In this document: positions 16,885 through 25,221 of the stretch, in pieces
Layout: every line of letters begins with the position of its first letter
Position numbering within the stretch: position 1 is the stretch's first letter
DNA from: Cupriavidus numazuensis
GTDB lineage: Bacteria; Pseudomonadota; Gammaproteobacteria; Burkholderiales; Burkholderiaceae
Assembly: GCF_905397435.1 (NCBI RefSeq)
Contig: NZ_CAJPVI010000048.1
Coordinates: forward strand, 1-64,000
Reading direction: 5' to 3'
DNA length: 64,000 bases
Notes under the pieces: model-generated
The model's input: only the letters and a program-made list of their open reading frames with translations
Database searches by the model: none
What the model was told of the DNA's origin: nothing
Program-made: the position numbers and the translations under genes

Positions 16885-17751
16885 CTACTCCACAATCGCC
16901 GGATGCACCCCCGGCGGCCCGCCAAGCACCTCCCGATACGACGGCGGCTGCACCCCTTCATCATCCACAATCCCATACTCCAGCGCCGCCTCAGCACAAA
17001 TCAGCACCTTCCCGGATTTATCCATCAAAGCAGCATCCCGATACAACGCATCCACAATACGCCCCGTAAACTCCGGCGTCTCCGCCACCGGCGCAAACGA
17101 CGCATATTTATCGGGATGCTTCTCCCACACCTGCATCGTCCGCGCCGTCCGCAGCGGCCCCATCCACAGCGACACCGCAGCCACGCCGTGGGGCCGCAGG
17201 TCTACCGCCATGTCGTGCGCGAACTTGTCGATGCCAGCCTTCTGCGCGCCGTAAGCCGGCCCATGCATATAGCAGTTGGCGCCAAATGACGAAGTGAAAA
17301 CGATCAACCCACGCCCCTGCGCGATCATCATCGGCGCGGCATGCCAGCTGGCCACATAGCCCGAACGCAGGCCCACGTCGAGAATGCCGGTCATCTCCAG
17401 CGGCTTCTGCCAGAAGGGTCCCGGCATGATCAGCTCGTCATGCAGGAAGGTGGCGTTGTTGACCAGGATGTCGAGCCGTCCGGCTTCCTCTCGCACGCGC
17501 CGGAACAGCGCGGCCACCTGCGCATCGTCACCATGGTCGCAGGCCACCGCGATACCGCGGCCGCCGAGCGCGTCGATGTCGCGCGCAGTCGCGTGAATCG
17601 TGCCCGGCAGCGGCGCGCTGCCTTCCTGCTCGGTGCGTCCGGTCACATACACCGTGGCGCCGGCTGCGCCGAGTGCCAGTGCAATGCCCCGGCCGGCACC
17701 ACGCGATGCGCCGGTAACCACTGCGACGCACGCTTGTTTTAAATCCTTCAT
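16885..17751 (-). CDS. SDR-family oxidoreductase
   Basis: 288 residues. GASRGAGRG cofactor motif, catalytic Ser in FTSSFGA with Tyr 13 residues on in YGAQK. The NNAG motif reads NNAT. The length and the C-terminal VEKHPD-like region resemble DHRS1-type SDRs. Start at 17751 supported by GGAGGAG. It is divergent from the SnoaL-SDR-SDR operon, with a box (17810-17827) 58 bp upstream. Its 3' part, next to repeat R1, is strongly skewed: in 16861-17010 on the plus strand I count C 66, A 36, G 27, T 21. Substrate unknown. Confidence 0.85.
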   Translation of the reverse strand: MKDLKQACVAVVTGASRGAGRGIALALGAAGATVYVTGRTEQEGSAPLPGTIHATARDIDALGGRGIAVACDHGDDAQVAALFRRVREEAGRLDILVNNATFLHDELIMPGPFWQKPLEMTGILDVGLRSGYVASWHAAPMMIAQGRGLIVFTSSFGANCYMHGPAYGAQKAGIDKFAHDMAVDLRPHGVAAVSLWMGPLRTARTMQVWEKHPDKYASFAPVAETPEFTGRIVDALYRDAALMDKSGKVLICAEAALEYGIVDDEGVQPPSYREVLGGPPGVHPAIVE

Positions 17752-17809
17752 GTCTCCTCCTGTGAGTATGGGAACCGCTTCCAAGATTGCGGTTCGGCGC
17801 AGACCGGCA

Positions 17810-17827
17810 CATCACTCGTTCGGACTA
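17810..17827 (-). promoter_or_regulatory. Island promoter box D' (SDR 17751)
   Basis: Minus strand TAGTCCGAACGAGTGATG: left half perfect, right half keeps G and GATG. The -10-like CAATCT begins after 20 bases (17784-17789). 58 bp from the start codon. Confidence 0.6.
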
Positions 17828-17845
17828 GCCACGTACGCGTCCGGC

Positions 17846-17863
17846 TAATCCAGCCGGACGATG
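17846..17863 (+). promoter_or_regulatory. Island promoter box D (SnoaL-SDR-SDR operon)
   Basis: TAATCCAGCCGGACGATG, full match. The -10-like CACGAT begins after 20 bases (17884-17889). 87 bp before the ATG at 17951. It is separated by only 18 bases from box D' facing the other way. Confidence 0.75.
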
Positions 17864-17950
17864 GCCGCTGTCCCCGCGAAGGCCACGATAGGCGCGGCTA
17901 CGCCCACGCGCCGCGAACGGCGCAACACTCAACAATCAAGGAGACAAGCG

Positions 17951-18370
17951 ATGCCAGACCCAGAATCCATAGAAGCCATCCGCACACTGGCCTACCGCTA
18001 CGCGCAGGCCGTGGACCGCCGCGAGTTCGCGCGCCTGACGGCACTGTTCACACCCGACGCGAAGCTGAGCGGCCCGGGATTCCACCTCGACGGCGCACAG
18101 GCGATCGCCGAGGGCATGTCGGCACTCGGCAACTACAACGCCACGCAGCACCACGTGCATCACCAGCTGGTCGATGTAGACGGCGATACCGCGAGCGGCG
18201 AGACCTACTGCATTGCGAACCACCTGTACCAGGACGACGGCGGCGTGCCGCGCAAGCTGGACTGGGGCATCCGCTACCAGGACCGCTATGTGCGCCGCCA
18301 GGGCGAGTGGCGCATTGCCGCACGCACGCTGCTGGTCGACTGGACCCAGGATCTCCCACAGAAAGGATGA
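17951..18370 (+). CDS. SnoaL/NTF2-like protein
   Basis: 139 residues: IRTLAYRYAQAVDRREF, then LFTPDAKLSG and a terminal RIAARTLLVDWTQ, the usual layout of SnoaL-like polyketide cyclase/isomerase folds. AAGGAGA precedes the ATG. First gene of a three-gene operon under box D with two SDR genes. A ketosteroid delta-5-isomerase-type role is conceivable in this context; the length is close to such enzymes, but I cannot identify the catalytic Tyr/Asp set with confidence. Confidence 0.75.
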   Translation: MPDPESIEAIRTLAYRYAQAVDRREFARLTALFTPDAKLSGPGFHLDGAQAIAEGMSALGNYNATQHHVHHQLVDVDGDTASGETYCIANHLYQDDGGVPRKLDWGIRYQDRYVRRQGEWRIAARTLLVDWTQDLPQKG

Positions 18371-18378
18371 GGCACAAC

Positions 18379-19227
18379 ATGACGAAAGTACTGGAAGGAA
18401 AGGCAGCACTCGTTACCGGCGGCGCAGGTGGCATTGGCGCGGCGAGCGCGCTGGCGCTGGCGCGCGATGGCGCCGCAGTGGCATTGATGGGCCGGCGACG
18501 CGAAGCGCTGGAAGCGGCTCGGGACGCGCTGCGCGAGAAGGTGCCCGGCGCCAGCATCGAGATCTGCGTGGGTGACGCATGCCGCGCCGACGACGTGCAG
18601 GCCGCGCTGCAGCAGGCGTGGGACCTGCGTGGGCGCCTCGATATCGTCGTGCCAACGGTCGGTGGCGGCGGTTTCAAGCCGATGCTGATGCATGACGAGG
18701 CTTCATTCATGGCCGAGATCGAGTTCAACATCGCCAGCGCGTTCCTGGCCGTGCGCCACGCCGCGCCGCTGATGGCGCCGCATGGCGGCAGCATCGTCTG
18801 CATTTCGTCGGGCGCGGCGCGCATGAACTGCCGCTGGCTGTCGGCGTACTGCGCGGCCAAGGCCGGGCTGGAAGCATTCGTGCGCGGCGCAGCAGAGGAA
18901 CTGGCCGAAGCCGGCATCCGTGTCAACGCAGTGCGTCCAGGGCTCACACGCTCGGGCGCAACTGGCCCGATGTTCGACAACGAAGCCGTGCTCGGCCAGT
19001 TTGTCGCGCAGATGCCGCTGGGACGCGCCGGCGAGCCGGAAGACATCGCCAACGCCGTGCGCTACCTCGCCGGTCCGGAATCCGGATGGGTGACAGGGCA
19101 GAGCTTCGGCGTCGATGGCGGCAACGAGCTGCGCGGCAACCCCATGCTGGACGATGCCATTGCCGCCATGTACGGCCAGGCCGCGCTGGACGACGTGCTG
19201 GCGGGCAGGATTCCGGCCGCAGCATGA
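18379..19227 (+). CDS. SDR-family oxidoreductase
   Basis: 282 residues. TGGAGGIG cofactor motif and catalytic Ser in ISSGAAR with Tyr 13 residues on in YCAAK. The NNAG motif is replaced by VPTVGGGG, unusual for a classical SDR. GQSFGVDGGNEL near the end is the common closing segment, followed by a ~30-residue extension. It starts 8 bp after the SnoaL-like gene and 30 bp before the HSD-like SDR. Likely a dehydrogenase of a steroid-derived intermediate; substrate unknown. Confidence 0.85.
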   Translation: MTKVLEGKAALVTGGAGGIGAASALALARDGAAVALMGRRREALEAARDALREKVPGASIEICVGDACRADDVQAALQQAWDLRGRLDIVVPTVGGGGFKPMLMHDEASFMAEIEFNIASAFLAVRHAAPLMAPHGGSIVCISSGAARMNCRWLSAYCAAKAGLEAFVRGAAEELAEAGIRVNAVRPGLTRSGATGPMFDNEAVLGQFVAQMPLGRAGEPEDIANAVRYLAGPESGWVTGQSFGVDGGNELRGNPMLDDAIAAMYGQAALDDVLAGRIPAAA

Positions 19228-19257
19228 ACGGTCGGCACAACGAAGAGGAGAACGCAG

Positions 19258-20025
19258 ATGAAGCAAGAATGTAGGGTGAAGGGCAAGGTCGCGCTGGTCA
19301 CCGGCGCGGCCAGCGGCGTCGGCCGCGCGGACGCGCTGCTGCTGGCTGCAGAAGGCGCGAGGGTGGTGCTGAGCGACGTCAACGAAGAAGCGGGCCACGC
19401 GCTGGCCCGCGAGATCGGCGACGCGGCGCTGTTCGTGCGCCATGACATCGCGAGTGAGCAGGACTGGAACGGCGTCATGGCGACCGCGCTGGACCGCTTC
19501 GGACGCCTGGATGTGCTGGTGAACAATGCCGCGATCTGTCCGCTCGGCTCGATCGAGGAAACCTCGCTCGAATGCTGGCGGCAGGTCATGCGCGTCAATG
19601 CGGATGGCTATTTCCTCGGCTGCCGCTTCGGCGTGGCTGCCATGAAAGGCAATGAGACCGGCGGCTCGATCGTGATGATGTCCTCGGTTGCGGCGCTGGG
19701 CGGGCTGCCGATGATGTGCGCATACACGGGCTCTAAAGGCGCCGTTACCGCGCTGACGCGCAGCGTGGCCGTGCATTGCAAGCAGCAAGGCTACCGCATC
19801 CGCTGCAACTCGATCCACCCGGACGGCATCTGGACGCCGATGACGCAAGCGCTCGTGCCGGATCTCGACCCGGTGGCGCTCGGTATCGGCACGGACCCGA
19901 TGGCGCGCATGTGCAATCCCGAGGATGTCGCGAACCTGGTGCTGTTCCTCGCCTCGGATGCATCGCGCTTCATCAACGGCGCGGAACTGCGCATCGACAA
20001 CGCACAGCTGATTTCGTCGCTGTGA
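19258..20025 (+). CDS. 3beta/17beta-hydroxysteroid dehydrogenase-like SDR (paralogue of 12051)
   Basis: 255 residues. GAASGVG, Ser in MMSSVAALGG with Tyr in YTGSK, then NSIHPDGIWTPM and LVLFLASDAS-RFINGAELRIDNAQ. It is colinear with the 12051 SDR over its whole length and shares the C. testosteroni 3beta/17beta-HSD-like segments. GAGGAGA precedes the ATG. Last gene of the box D operon. Two such enzymes could divide the 3- and 17-positions, or alpha and beta epimers; this is inference. Confidence 0.85.
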   Translation: MKQECRVKGKVALVTGAASGVGRADALLLAAEGARVVLSDVNEEAGHALAREIGDAALFVRHDIASEQDWNGVMATALDRFGRLDVLVNNAAICPLGSIEETSLECWRQVMRVNADGYFLGCRFGVAAMKGNETGGSIVMMSSVAALGGLPMMCAYTGSKGAVTALTRSVAVHCKQQGYRIRCNSIHPDGIWTPMTQALVPDLDPVALGIGTDPMARMCNPEDVANLVLFLASDASRFINGAELRIDNAQLISSL

Positions 20026-20068
20026 CGAGGACGCGGCAGCTGCCAGGAACGGAGCTGCCGCGTAGTAC

Positions 20069-20971
20069 TTAGCCGCCGTATTGAGCGACTATCTCTTTGA
20101 CCGTGCGTGCGATGTCCTGGCGGCGGTAGCCGAGCAGGGCGGTCTCTGCCGAGTCGGGTTCGTAGTAGAGCGTATTGCCACGGCCGAAGCAGATCGCCGC
20201 ATCCGGCATCAGCGGATGTTCCTGGTCGATGGCCGGTGGCACCGGTCGGCCAACCTCACGGAAGAAGGCGCCAAAGTAATCCTGGAACGTCAGGTTCTCG
20301 TCGCCGACCAGATAGGCCTTGCCGTTCTCGCCGCGCAGCAGCGCGCCTTCGATGGCCTCCGACAGCGATGCCGCCGAAATGAAGTTGACGCCGCCCGGCG
20401 GCGCAAAGTCAGGCATCGGCGCGAAGCCGCCCTTCGCATAGTTGGTATAGGCCTTGAACATGGGCACCAGCAGGCCCGGCACGGTCCCGACGACGAACGG
20501 CGCATTGACGCTCACGACGCGGAACTCAGCGCCGGCCAGCGCGCGCACGCCCTCGTCGGCAAGCTTGCGTGAGCGGATATAAGCGTTGTGCTCGACCAGC
20601 TCTGGCATCGCCTGCGGATAAAAGCTGCCAACATGCACGGCGACGCGGATGCCGGCATCGCGCGCGGCACGGAAGAAGCGGGGCACACCCTGCACGTTGG
20701 CGCGTTCCCAGTGCGCCGCTTCGTCGCCATCCGCCGGCAGGTGGCGTACATCGTTGCCGGCCGCAAAGACCAGGGCATCGAACGCACCGAGCTGCGCGGC
20801 CGGCAGGTCGTTGGCGATGTAATCGCAGCGCAGGTAGTCAAGTTCACCTAGCGGCGTGTCTGCGGCAGGGCGGTTGCGCCCTGCGATGGTGACTTCGTGT
20901 CCCTTGTCGCGCAGGGCCAGGGCGGCGTGGCCGCCGATCATGCCCGTGCCGCCGACGATCAGAATCTTCAT
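20069..20971 (-). CDS. NAD(P)-dependent epimerase/3beta-HSD-like extended SDR
   Basis: 300 residues. Starts MKILIVGGTGMIGGHAALAL, the TGxxGxxG Rossmann motif of extended SDRs, and has YIRSRK at the Tyr-x3-Lys position (about 160-170 residues in). AAGGAGA precedes the start. Second gene of a minus-strand pair, 63 bp after the SDR at 21035, sharing box E. Members include 3beta-HSD/isomerases, epimerases and NmrA-like proteins; a reductive or isomerising step on a steroid is plausible. Confidence 0.8.
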   Translation of the reverse strand: MKILIVGGTGMIGGHAALALRDKGHEVTIAGRNRPAADTPLGELDYLRCDYIANDLPAAQLGAFDALVFAAGNDVRHLPADGDEAAHWERANVQGVPRFFRAARDAGIRVAVHVGSFYPQAMPELVEHNAYIRSRKLADEGVRALAGAEFRVVSVNAPFVVGTVPGLLVPMFKAYTNYAKGGFAPMPDFAPPGGVNFISAASLSEAIEGALLRGENGKAYLVGDENLTFQDYFGAFFREVGRPVPPAIDQEHPLMPDAAICFGRGNTLYYEPDSAETALLGYRRQDIARTVKEIVAQYGG

Positions 20972-21034
20972 GCTGCTCTCCTTGCTCGTGGTTGTTGTTG
21001 GTTGGCTGAGGGTTACGATGCGTTCGATCAGCCG

Positions 21035-21865
21035 TCAGAGATTCATGCCGTTGCCGACCATCACCGGCATATTGGTCCAGTTGCCTTTCGGATCGCGGTA
21101 CCAGCCGGCCGCCGCCAGCGCGCCGCCGTTTACATGCAGGGCCGTACCCGTGATCCACGCCGCGCGCGGGCTGGCCAGGAACACGATGCCCTCGGCAATG
21201 TCGCGCGCCGTGCCAAACCGGCCCAGTGGGATCCAGTTCGGCATGTGATGCCGGTGCTCTTCCGCCACCACCAGCGACACCGGCACCTGCGGCGTTTCCG
21301 TGGTTTCAGGGGCGATCAGGTTGACGCGGATGCCCGACGGCGCCAGTTCGAGTGCAAGGCTTTGCGTAAAGCCGGTCAGTGCGGCCTTGAACGCGCCATA
21401 GATGCTGCAGTTCGGGATGCCGCGGAAGCCTTCGATCGACGACACGCTGACGATGCTCGCGGCCGTGCTGCGCCGGAGCAGCGGCAGCATCGCGCGCGTG
21501 ACCGTGAACACATGGCGCAGGTTGACCGCGTACAGGCTGTCGATCTCCGCGTCGTCATACAGTTCGAACGGCTTGGCGATGCGTAGGAAGTCGCCGACGT
21601 TATTGACCAGCACATCGAGCGCGCCGAAGCGTTCACCGATCTGCGCGGCGAGCGAGGCGACGGTGGCCGCGCAGGTGACATCGCCGTGCACGACCAGTGC
21701 GTCCTTGCCGCCTGCGCCGAGCACGGAAGCGGCAGCATCGGCGCGGCCCGCATCGATCTCGATCACCGCGACGCGCGCGCCCTGTTCCTGGAAGGCCTGC
21801 GCGGCCGCCAGCCCGATGCCGGCGCCGCCGCCGGTGATCAATACAGTCTTGCCTTGGAAATCCAT
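21035..21865 (-). CDS. SDR-family oxidoreductase
   Basis: 276 residues. MDFQGKTVLITGGGAGIG with the GxxxGIG motif, VNNVGDF in place of NNAG, catalytic Ser in SVSSIEG with Tyr in YGAFK, and a normal C-terminal WITGTALHVNGG. The start at 21865 has AGGAGA upstream. First gene of the minus-strand pair and divergent from LuxR regulator 2, with promoter box E 86 bp upstream. Substrate unknown. Confidence 0.85.
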   Translation of the reverse strand: MDFQGKTVLITGGGAGIGLAAAQAFQEQGARVAVIEIDAGRADAAASVLGAGGKDALVVHGDVTCAATVASLAAQIGERFGALDVLVNNVGDFLRIAKPFELYDDAEIDSLYAVNLRHVFTVTRAMLPLLRRSTAASIVSVSSIEGFRGIPNCSIYGAFKAALTGFTQSLALELAPSGIRVNLIAPETTETPQVPVSLVVAEEHRHHMPNWIPLGRFGTARDIAEGIVFLASPRAAWITGTALHVNGGALAAAGWYRDPKGNWTNMPVMVGNGMNL

Positions 21866-21951
21866 CAGTCTCAGTCTCCTCTTTTGTCGTGGTCGACAGC
21901 GGCCGTAGCAAGGCCACCCGAGGCGACTTTGAATCGCCGCGGTGGTGTGGA

Positions 21952-21969
21952 CATCGTCCGAATGCATGG
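21952..21969 (-). promoter_or_regulatory. Island promoter box E (SDR/epimerase pair)
   Basis: Minus strand CCATGCATTCGGACGATG: right half GGACGATG perfect, left half 3 of 6. The -10-like CAAAGT begins after 20 bases (21926-21931). Confidence 0.6.
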
Positions 21970-22081
21970 CAGGGAAAACACCGATAGGGCGGGGCCGGGC
22001 GTGGCCCTGATGCGTCCCTATAATCGCCGCTGACCCAGGTGCCGGCAGAGCGCCGGGCAAGACACCCAGGAGACGAAAAGT

Positions 22082-23269
22082 ATGTTGATGGCCACGGAGC
22101 CGGCGCCGGACGCGTCGTCGCCCCTGTTCACCCATTCCGGCCTCGGCCTGGCGCAATTCAGCGCGCTGCTGGCAGCCATCTACGAAGGCCCGATGGAGTC
22201 CGTGCCCTGGGGCCGCGCGCTCGAAATGCTGCGCAAGCAACTGGATGCCACGTATGTGAGCTTTATCCTGCGCTCGCCGGCCAGCGACCGCAGTGGCCTG
22301 GCGGTACACGCGTCCGAGCAGGGGACCTCGCTCGAGGCGGAAGCGTCATACAACAGCTACTACTACGCCATCGATCCGTTCATCAACCTGCCCACCGACC
22401 GCGCCGTCACGGTGGACGAGGCGACCGGCTCGGGCAACTGGTGCCACAGCGAGATCTACCGGCAGTTCCTGCAGCCGCTCGATATCCGCTATCTGCTGGG
22501 CGCGGACATCCGCACCGACGACGGCGTGGAATGCCGCCTGCGCATCTGCCGTCCGCATGCGTCGCAGGACTTCAACGAGAAGGACAAGGCGGCTTGCGGC
22601 GTCATCCTGCCGCACCTGAAGCGCGCGGTCCGGCTGCATTCCCGGCTCGACGTGGTCGAGTCCGAACGCAGCCTGTACGCCGGCGCCATTGACCGGATGC
22701 TGGTGGGCATGCTGATCCTGGATGAGTCCGGTGCGGTTCTCAAGAAGAATTTCGAAGCCGACGAGATCCTCGCGGAGAATGACGGCATCCGGCTGAACGG
22801 TGGCAGCTTCGAGATTGCCTACGCGCAGGAGAGCCGCAAGTTCCAGTTCCTGCTGCGTCGTGCGCGCATGGGTCACCATGGCGGCGCGCCGGCAATTGCG
22901 GAGGCCATGTCGATCACGCGGCCGTCGGGGCGCGGGAAGCTTGGGGTGTTGATACGGACGATTCCGTTGAGCGAGTGGTCGGAGGACAACCGGCACCGGC
23001 CGGCATGCGCGGTGTTTATTCGCGATCCGGAGCGCAAATCGCGCGCCTCGCATGAGGTAGTGCGGAAGCTGTTTGATCTCACTCCTGCGGAGACGGCGCT
23101 TGCGCTGGTGCTGGCTGACGGGTTGACGCTTGATGAGGCGGCTGTTGAGTTGGGGATCAGCAAGAACACTGCTCGGGCGCATTTGAGGGCTATTTTTTCC
23201 AAGACTGGGGTGACGCGGCAGGCTACGTTGGTCAGGACGTTGCTGAGTAGTGTGGTGGCGTTGGGGTAG
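22082..23269 (+). CDS. LuxR-type transcriptional regulator, TeiR/TesR-like (paralogue of 5362)
   Basis: 395 residues, colinear with regulator 1 over the full length; both share YNSYYY-DPFI, LGADIRTDDGVECR, AIDRMLVGM and the LuxR-type HTH at the C-terminus. CAGGAGA precedes the ATG. Unlike regulator 1 it has no clear promoter box on its own strand. From about 22900 to the stop the codons shift to G/T-rich synonyms (23101-23250: G 58, T 38, C 29, A 25), whereas the same stretch of the paralogue stays C-rich. The gene ends about 105 bp before repeat R2. Confidence 0.85.
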   Translation: MLMATEPAPDASSPLFTHSGLGLAQFSALLAAIYEGPMESVPWGRALEMLRKQLDATYVSFILRSPASDRSGLAVHASEQGTSLEAEASYNSYYYAIDPFINLPTDRAVTVDEATGSGNWCHSEIYRQFLQPLDIRYLLGADIRTDDGVECRLRICRPHASQDFNEKDKAACGVILPHLKRAVRLHSRLDVVESERSLYAGAIDRMLVGMLILDESGAVLKKNFEADEILAENDGIRLNGGSFEIAYAQESRKFQFLLRRARMGHHGGAPAIAEAMSITRPSGRGKLGVLIRTIPLSEWSEDNRHRPACAVFIRDPERKSRASHEVVRKLFDLTPAETALALVLADGLTLDEAAVELGISKNTARAHLRAIFSKTGVTRQATLVRTLLSSVVALG

Positions 23270-23282
23270 GGGTTGGCAGGTT

Positions 23283-23374
23283 AACGTTCTTGGCAGGCGC
23301 CGCTGTTTCGCCGGCGTAGCCGGCGGGGCTTCTCAGTGGGGTCAGGTTGTCGCTCTTCGCTGGCGCGGCTGTTT
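23283..23374 (-). repeat. Flank units left of R2
   Basis: Two reverse-complement copies of the GCCGGCTACGCCGGCGAAACAG-type unit (written on the plus strand as CTGTTTCGCCGGCGTAGCC) at about 23300 and 23370, in G/T-rich DNA between regulator 2 and element R2. Confidence 0.65.
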
Positions 23375-24049
23375 CGCCGGCGTAGCCGGCGAGTCACTTT
23401 TGTCCGAGCGACAAAAGTAACCAAAAACGCGTTTTGGTTGCCCCAAAGGGGCGAATTTTTATCGTAGTGTGCGGAGGGTGTTGTACGGGTATGGGCTTCA
23501 GAGTGAATTACGCTGCCTGCCGCGAGGGGCACTACCGTGAGTGGGAATACAGCGCTGATTGAACGAGCCCTGCAAGCGTCTGTGGCCCCAGCTGCTGGCG
23601 ATATCGTGTGATCGCCTTCGGCTGCGCTACGCGCAGAGCTCAAGTCTGAGCACACAAGTCCAGGGAAAACCACGCCTCGGTGACGACGCCCGCGCATGGC
23701 ATGCGCGAAGTCGAGAAAGGACCTCGGACGAACCGGGGCGCCGGCGATGCTGATGAGCTTGCACCCAGACTACGACGCGCGCGCAGCGCAGCCGAAGGCG
23801 TCCCACCACTGATCTGATTGAAACGCTGTACCCGAGTCCGTCTTGGGGATCGTCCAAAAGCCGTGCCGCGCGAGGCACAGGTTCTGACTCACATGGCGTA
23901 GCAGGGTCGAACCACTGACCACCATCGCAGGCGTCCAAAGCCGTTTGAACCACTGCCACCGTGGAATTGATGGCCAGCGGCAACGACGCGCTTTTCTGCC
24001 TACTCTTTTGTCGCTCGGACAAAAGAGTAGGTCGCCGGCTACGCCGGCG
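23375..24049 (-). repeat. Dispersed ~680 bp element, copy R2 (inverted)
   Basis: Same ends as R1 (23375-23391 and 24033-24049) in the opposite orientation. Its right-hand terminal hairpin is the longer form CCTACTCTTTTGTC/GACAAAAGAGTAGG. The internal inverted repeat is present with a mismatch (arm at about 23613). No conserved reading frame. Confidence 0.85.
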
Positions 24050-24212
24050 AAACAGCGGCGCCTGCCAAGAACAAAGCCCCATTCCCAACCACAAATCCCC
24101 CGCCAGCTACGCCAGCGAAACAGCGGCGCCTGCCAAGAACAAAGCCCCATTCCCAACCACAAATCCCCCACCAGCTACGCCAGCAAAACAGCGGCGCCCG
24201 CCATGAGCGATA
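24033..24212 (+). repeat. 68-bp tandem repeat right of R2
   Basis: About 2.3 copies of a 68-bp unit; equivalent points lie at 24049, 24117 and 24185. Each begins with a hairpin-forming GCCGGCTACGCCGGC-like core and continues into a pyrimidine/A-rich tail (CCCCATTCCCAACCACAAAT). The first two full units differ at only a few positions. Confidence 0.75.
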
Positions 24213-24262
24213 ACCCAACTCCAACGAGAAAGCCGCTCCCGCCGACATCCCCGTATACCCGG

Positions 24263-24280
24263 TAGTCCACTTGAGGTATG
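24263..24280 (+). promoter_or_regulatory. Island promoter box J (EthD-like gene)
   Basis: TAGTCCACTTGAGGTATG: left half perfect, right half G plus ATG. The -10-like TAGCAT begins after 20 bases (24301-24306). 117 bp before the ATG at 24398, almost the same distance as box B. Confidence 0.55.
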
Positions 24281-24397
24281 CCCCTCATCCCCCAGCCTCC
24301 TAGCATCCTCGCGAACCCCTGAACGCCATCCGCAATGTCGTTCTAAACGGACCGTAAAGGTCAAAACCTGCAATCCCTTCGCACAGGAGCCAAGAGC

Positions 24398-25114
24398 ATG
24401 GAAAAGGTCATCTACGTAGTCTGGCGCGACCCCCGCACCAAGCCGGAGACATTCGCACACGACCTGCGAACAAACCTGGCACAGCAACTGCTGCAACTAG
24501 GCGCCCGCGGCGTACAGATCAACGTACAGGACGAGGACGTGGCCCCCGCCACAGCCCTGCGGCAAGTGAACACACTCCCCCAGATGGACGGCCTGGTCTC
24601 CATCTGGGTCGACAGCGCCATCACCAGCCTGCGCCGCCCATTCGACGACGCCGTGCAGGTCGCCACCGGCCGCATGGCCGGCTATCTCGTCACCGAATCC
24701 CAACCCATCCGCAACACCCGACATCCCGCGCGCCCCGGCGAGCGCACGCCGGGCTTCGCGCAGCTGGCGTTCCTGAAGCGCCCGCCGCGCCTGACCCACG
24801 AGGCGTGGCTCGACACCTGGCACAACCGCCACACCCAGGTGGCCATCGACACCCAGGACACCTTCCTCTACGTGCAGAACGTGGTCGTGTGCCCGCTGAC
24901 GCACGGCGCGCCGCCGCTCGACGCGGTGGTCGAGGAGGGCTTCCCTGATGCCGCCATGACCGACCCGCAAGCGTTCTTCGATGCACCCGGCGACGAGGCG
25001 AAATACCAGCGCAACCTGGCCGCCATGATGGAAAGCTGCCAGCGCTTTATCGACTTCGACAAGATCGACGTGGTGGCCAGCAGCCAGTACATCGTCAGGC
25101 CGCCAGCCGCCTGA
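24398..25114 (+). CDS. EthD-like dimeric alpha/beta-barrel protein
   Basis: 238 residues. A motif LTHEAWLDTWHNRHTQVAIDTQ in the second half is typical of EthD-domain proteins (ferredoxin-like dimeric barrels); the first half seems to be a second, weaker barrel module. CAGGAG precedes the ATG. No catalytic assignment is possible; EthD proteins are often found beside ring-oxidising enzymes. The 5' part is C/A-rich like the flank of R2. It has its own promoter box J and lies 107 bp before hsaC. Confidence 0.7.
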   Translation: MEKVIYVVWRDPRTKPETFAHDLRTNLAQQLLQLGARGVQINVQDEDVAPATALRQVNTLPQMDGLVSIWVDSAITSLRRPFDDAVQVATGRMAGYLVTESQPIRNTRHPARPGERTPGFAQLAFLKRPPRLTHEAWLDTWHNRHTQVAIDTQDTFLYVQNVVVCPLTHGAPPLDAVVEEGFPDAAMTDPQAFFDAPGDEAKYQRNLAAMMESCQRFIDFDKIDVVASSQYIVRPPAA

Positions 25115-25141
25115 ATGCCGCGAGAATGCGCCGGATCCGGC

Positions 25142-25159
25142 TAGTCCGCTAGGACGATG
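25142..25159 (+). promoter_or_regulatory. Island promoter box F (hsaC-ipd operon)
   Basis: TAGTCCGCTAGGACGATG, perfect match with a symmetric GTCC/GGAC core. The -10-like AAGAAT begins after 20 bases (25180-25185). 62 bp before hsaC. Apparently the only promoter for about 15 kb of genes. Confidence 0.8.
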
Positions 25160-25221
25160 TGCCGGCCGGCTGCGCACGGAAGAATGGTCTCCATACCGAT
25201 ATCGAACCAGAGGAGACCAGC

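Noticed and set aside
24033-24212. CRISPR array
   Set aside because: Only about 2.3 units, the whole 68-bp unit is repeated including the part that would be spacer, and there are no cas genes.
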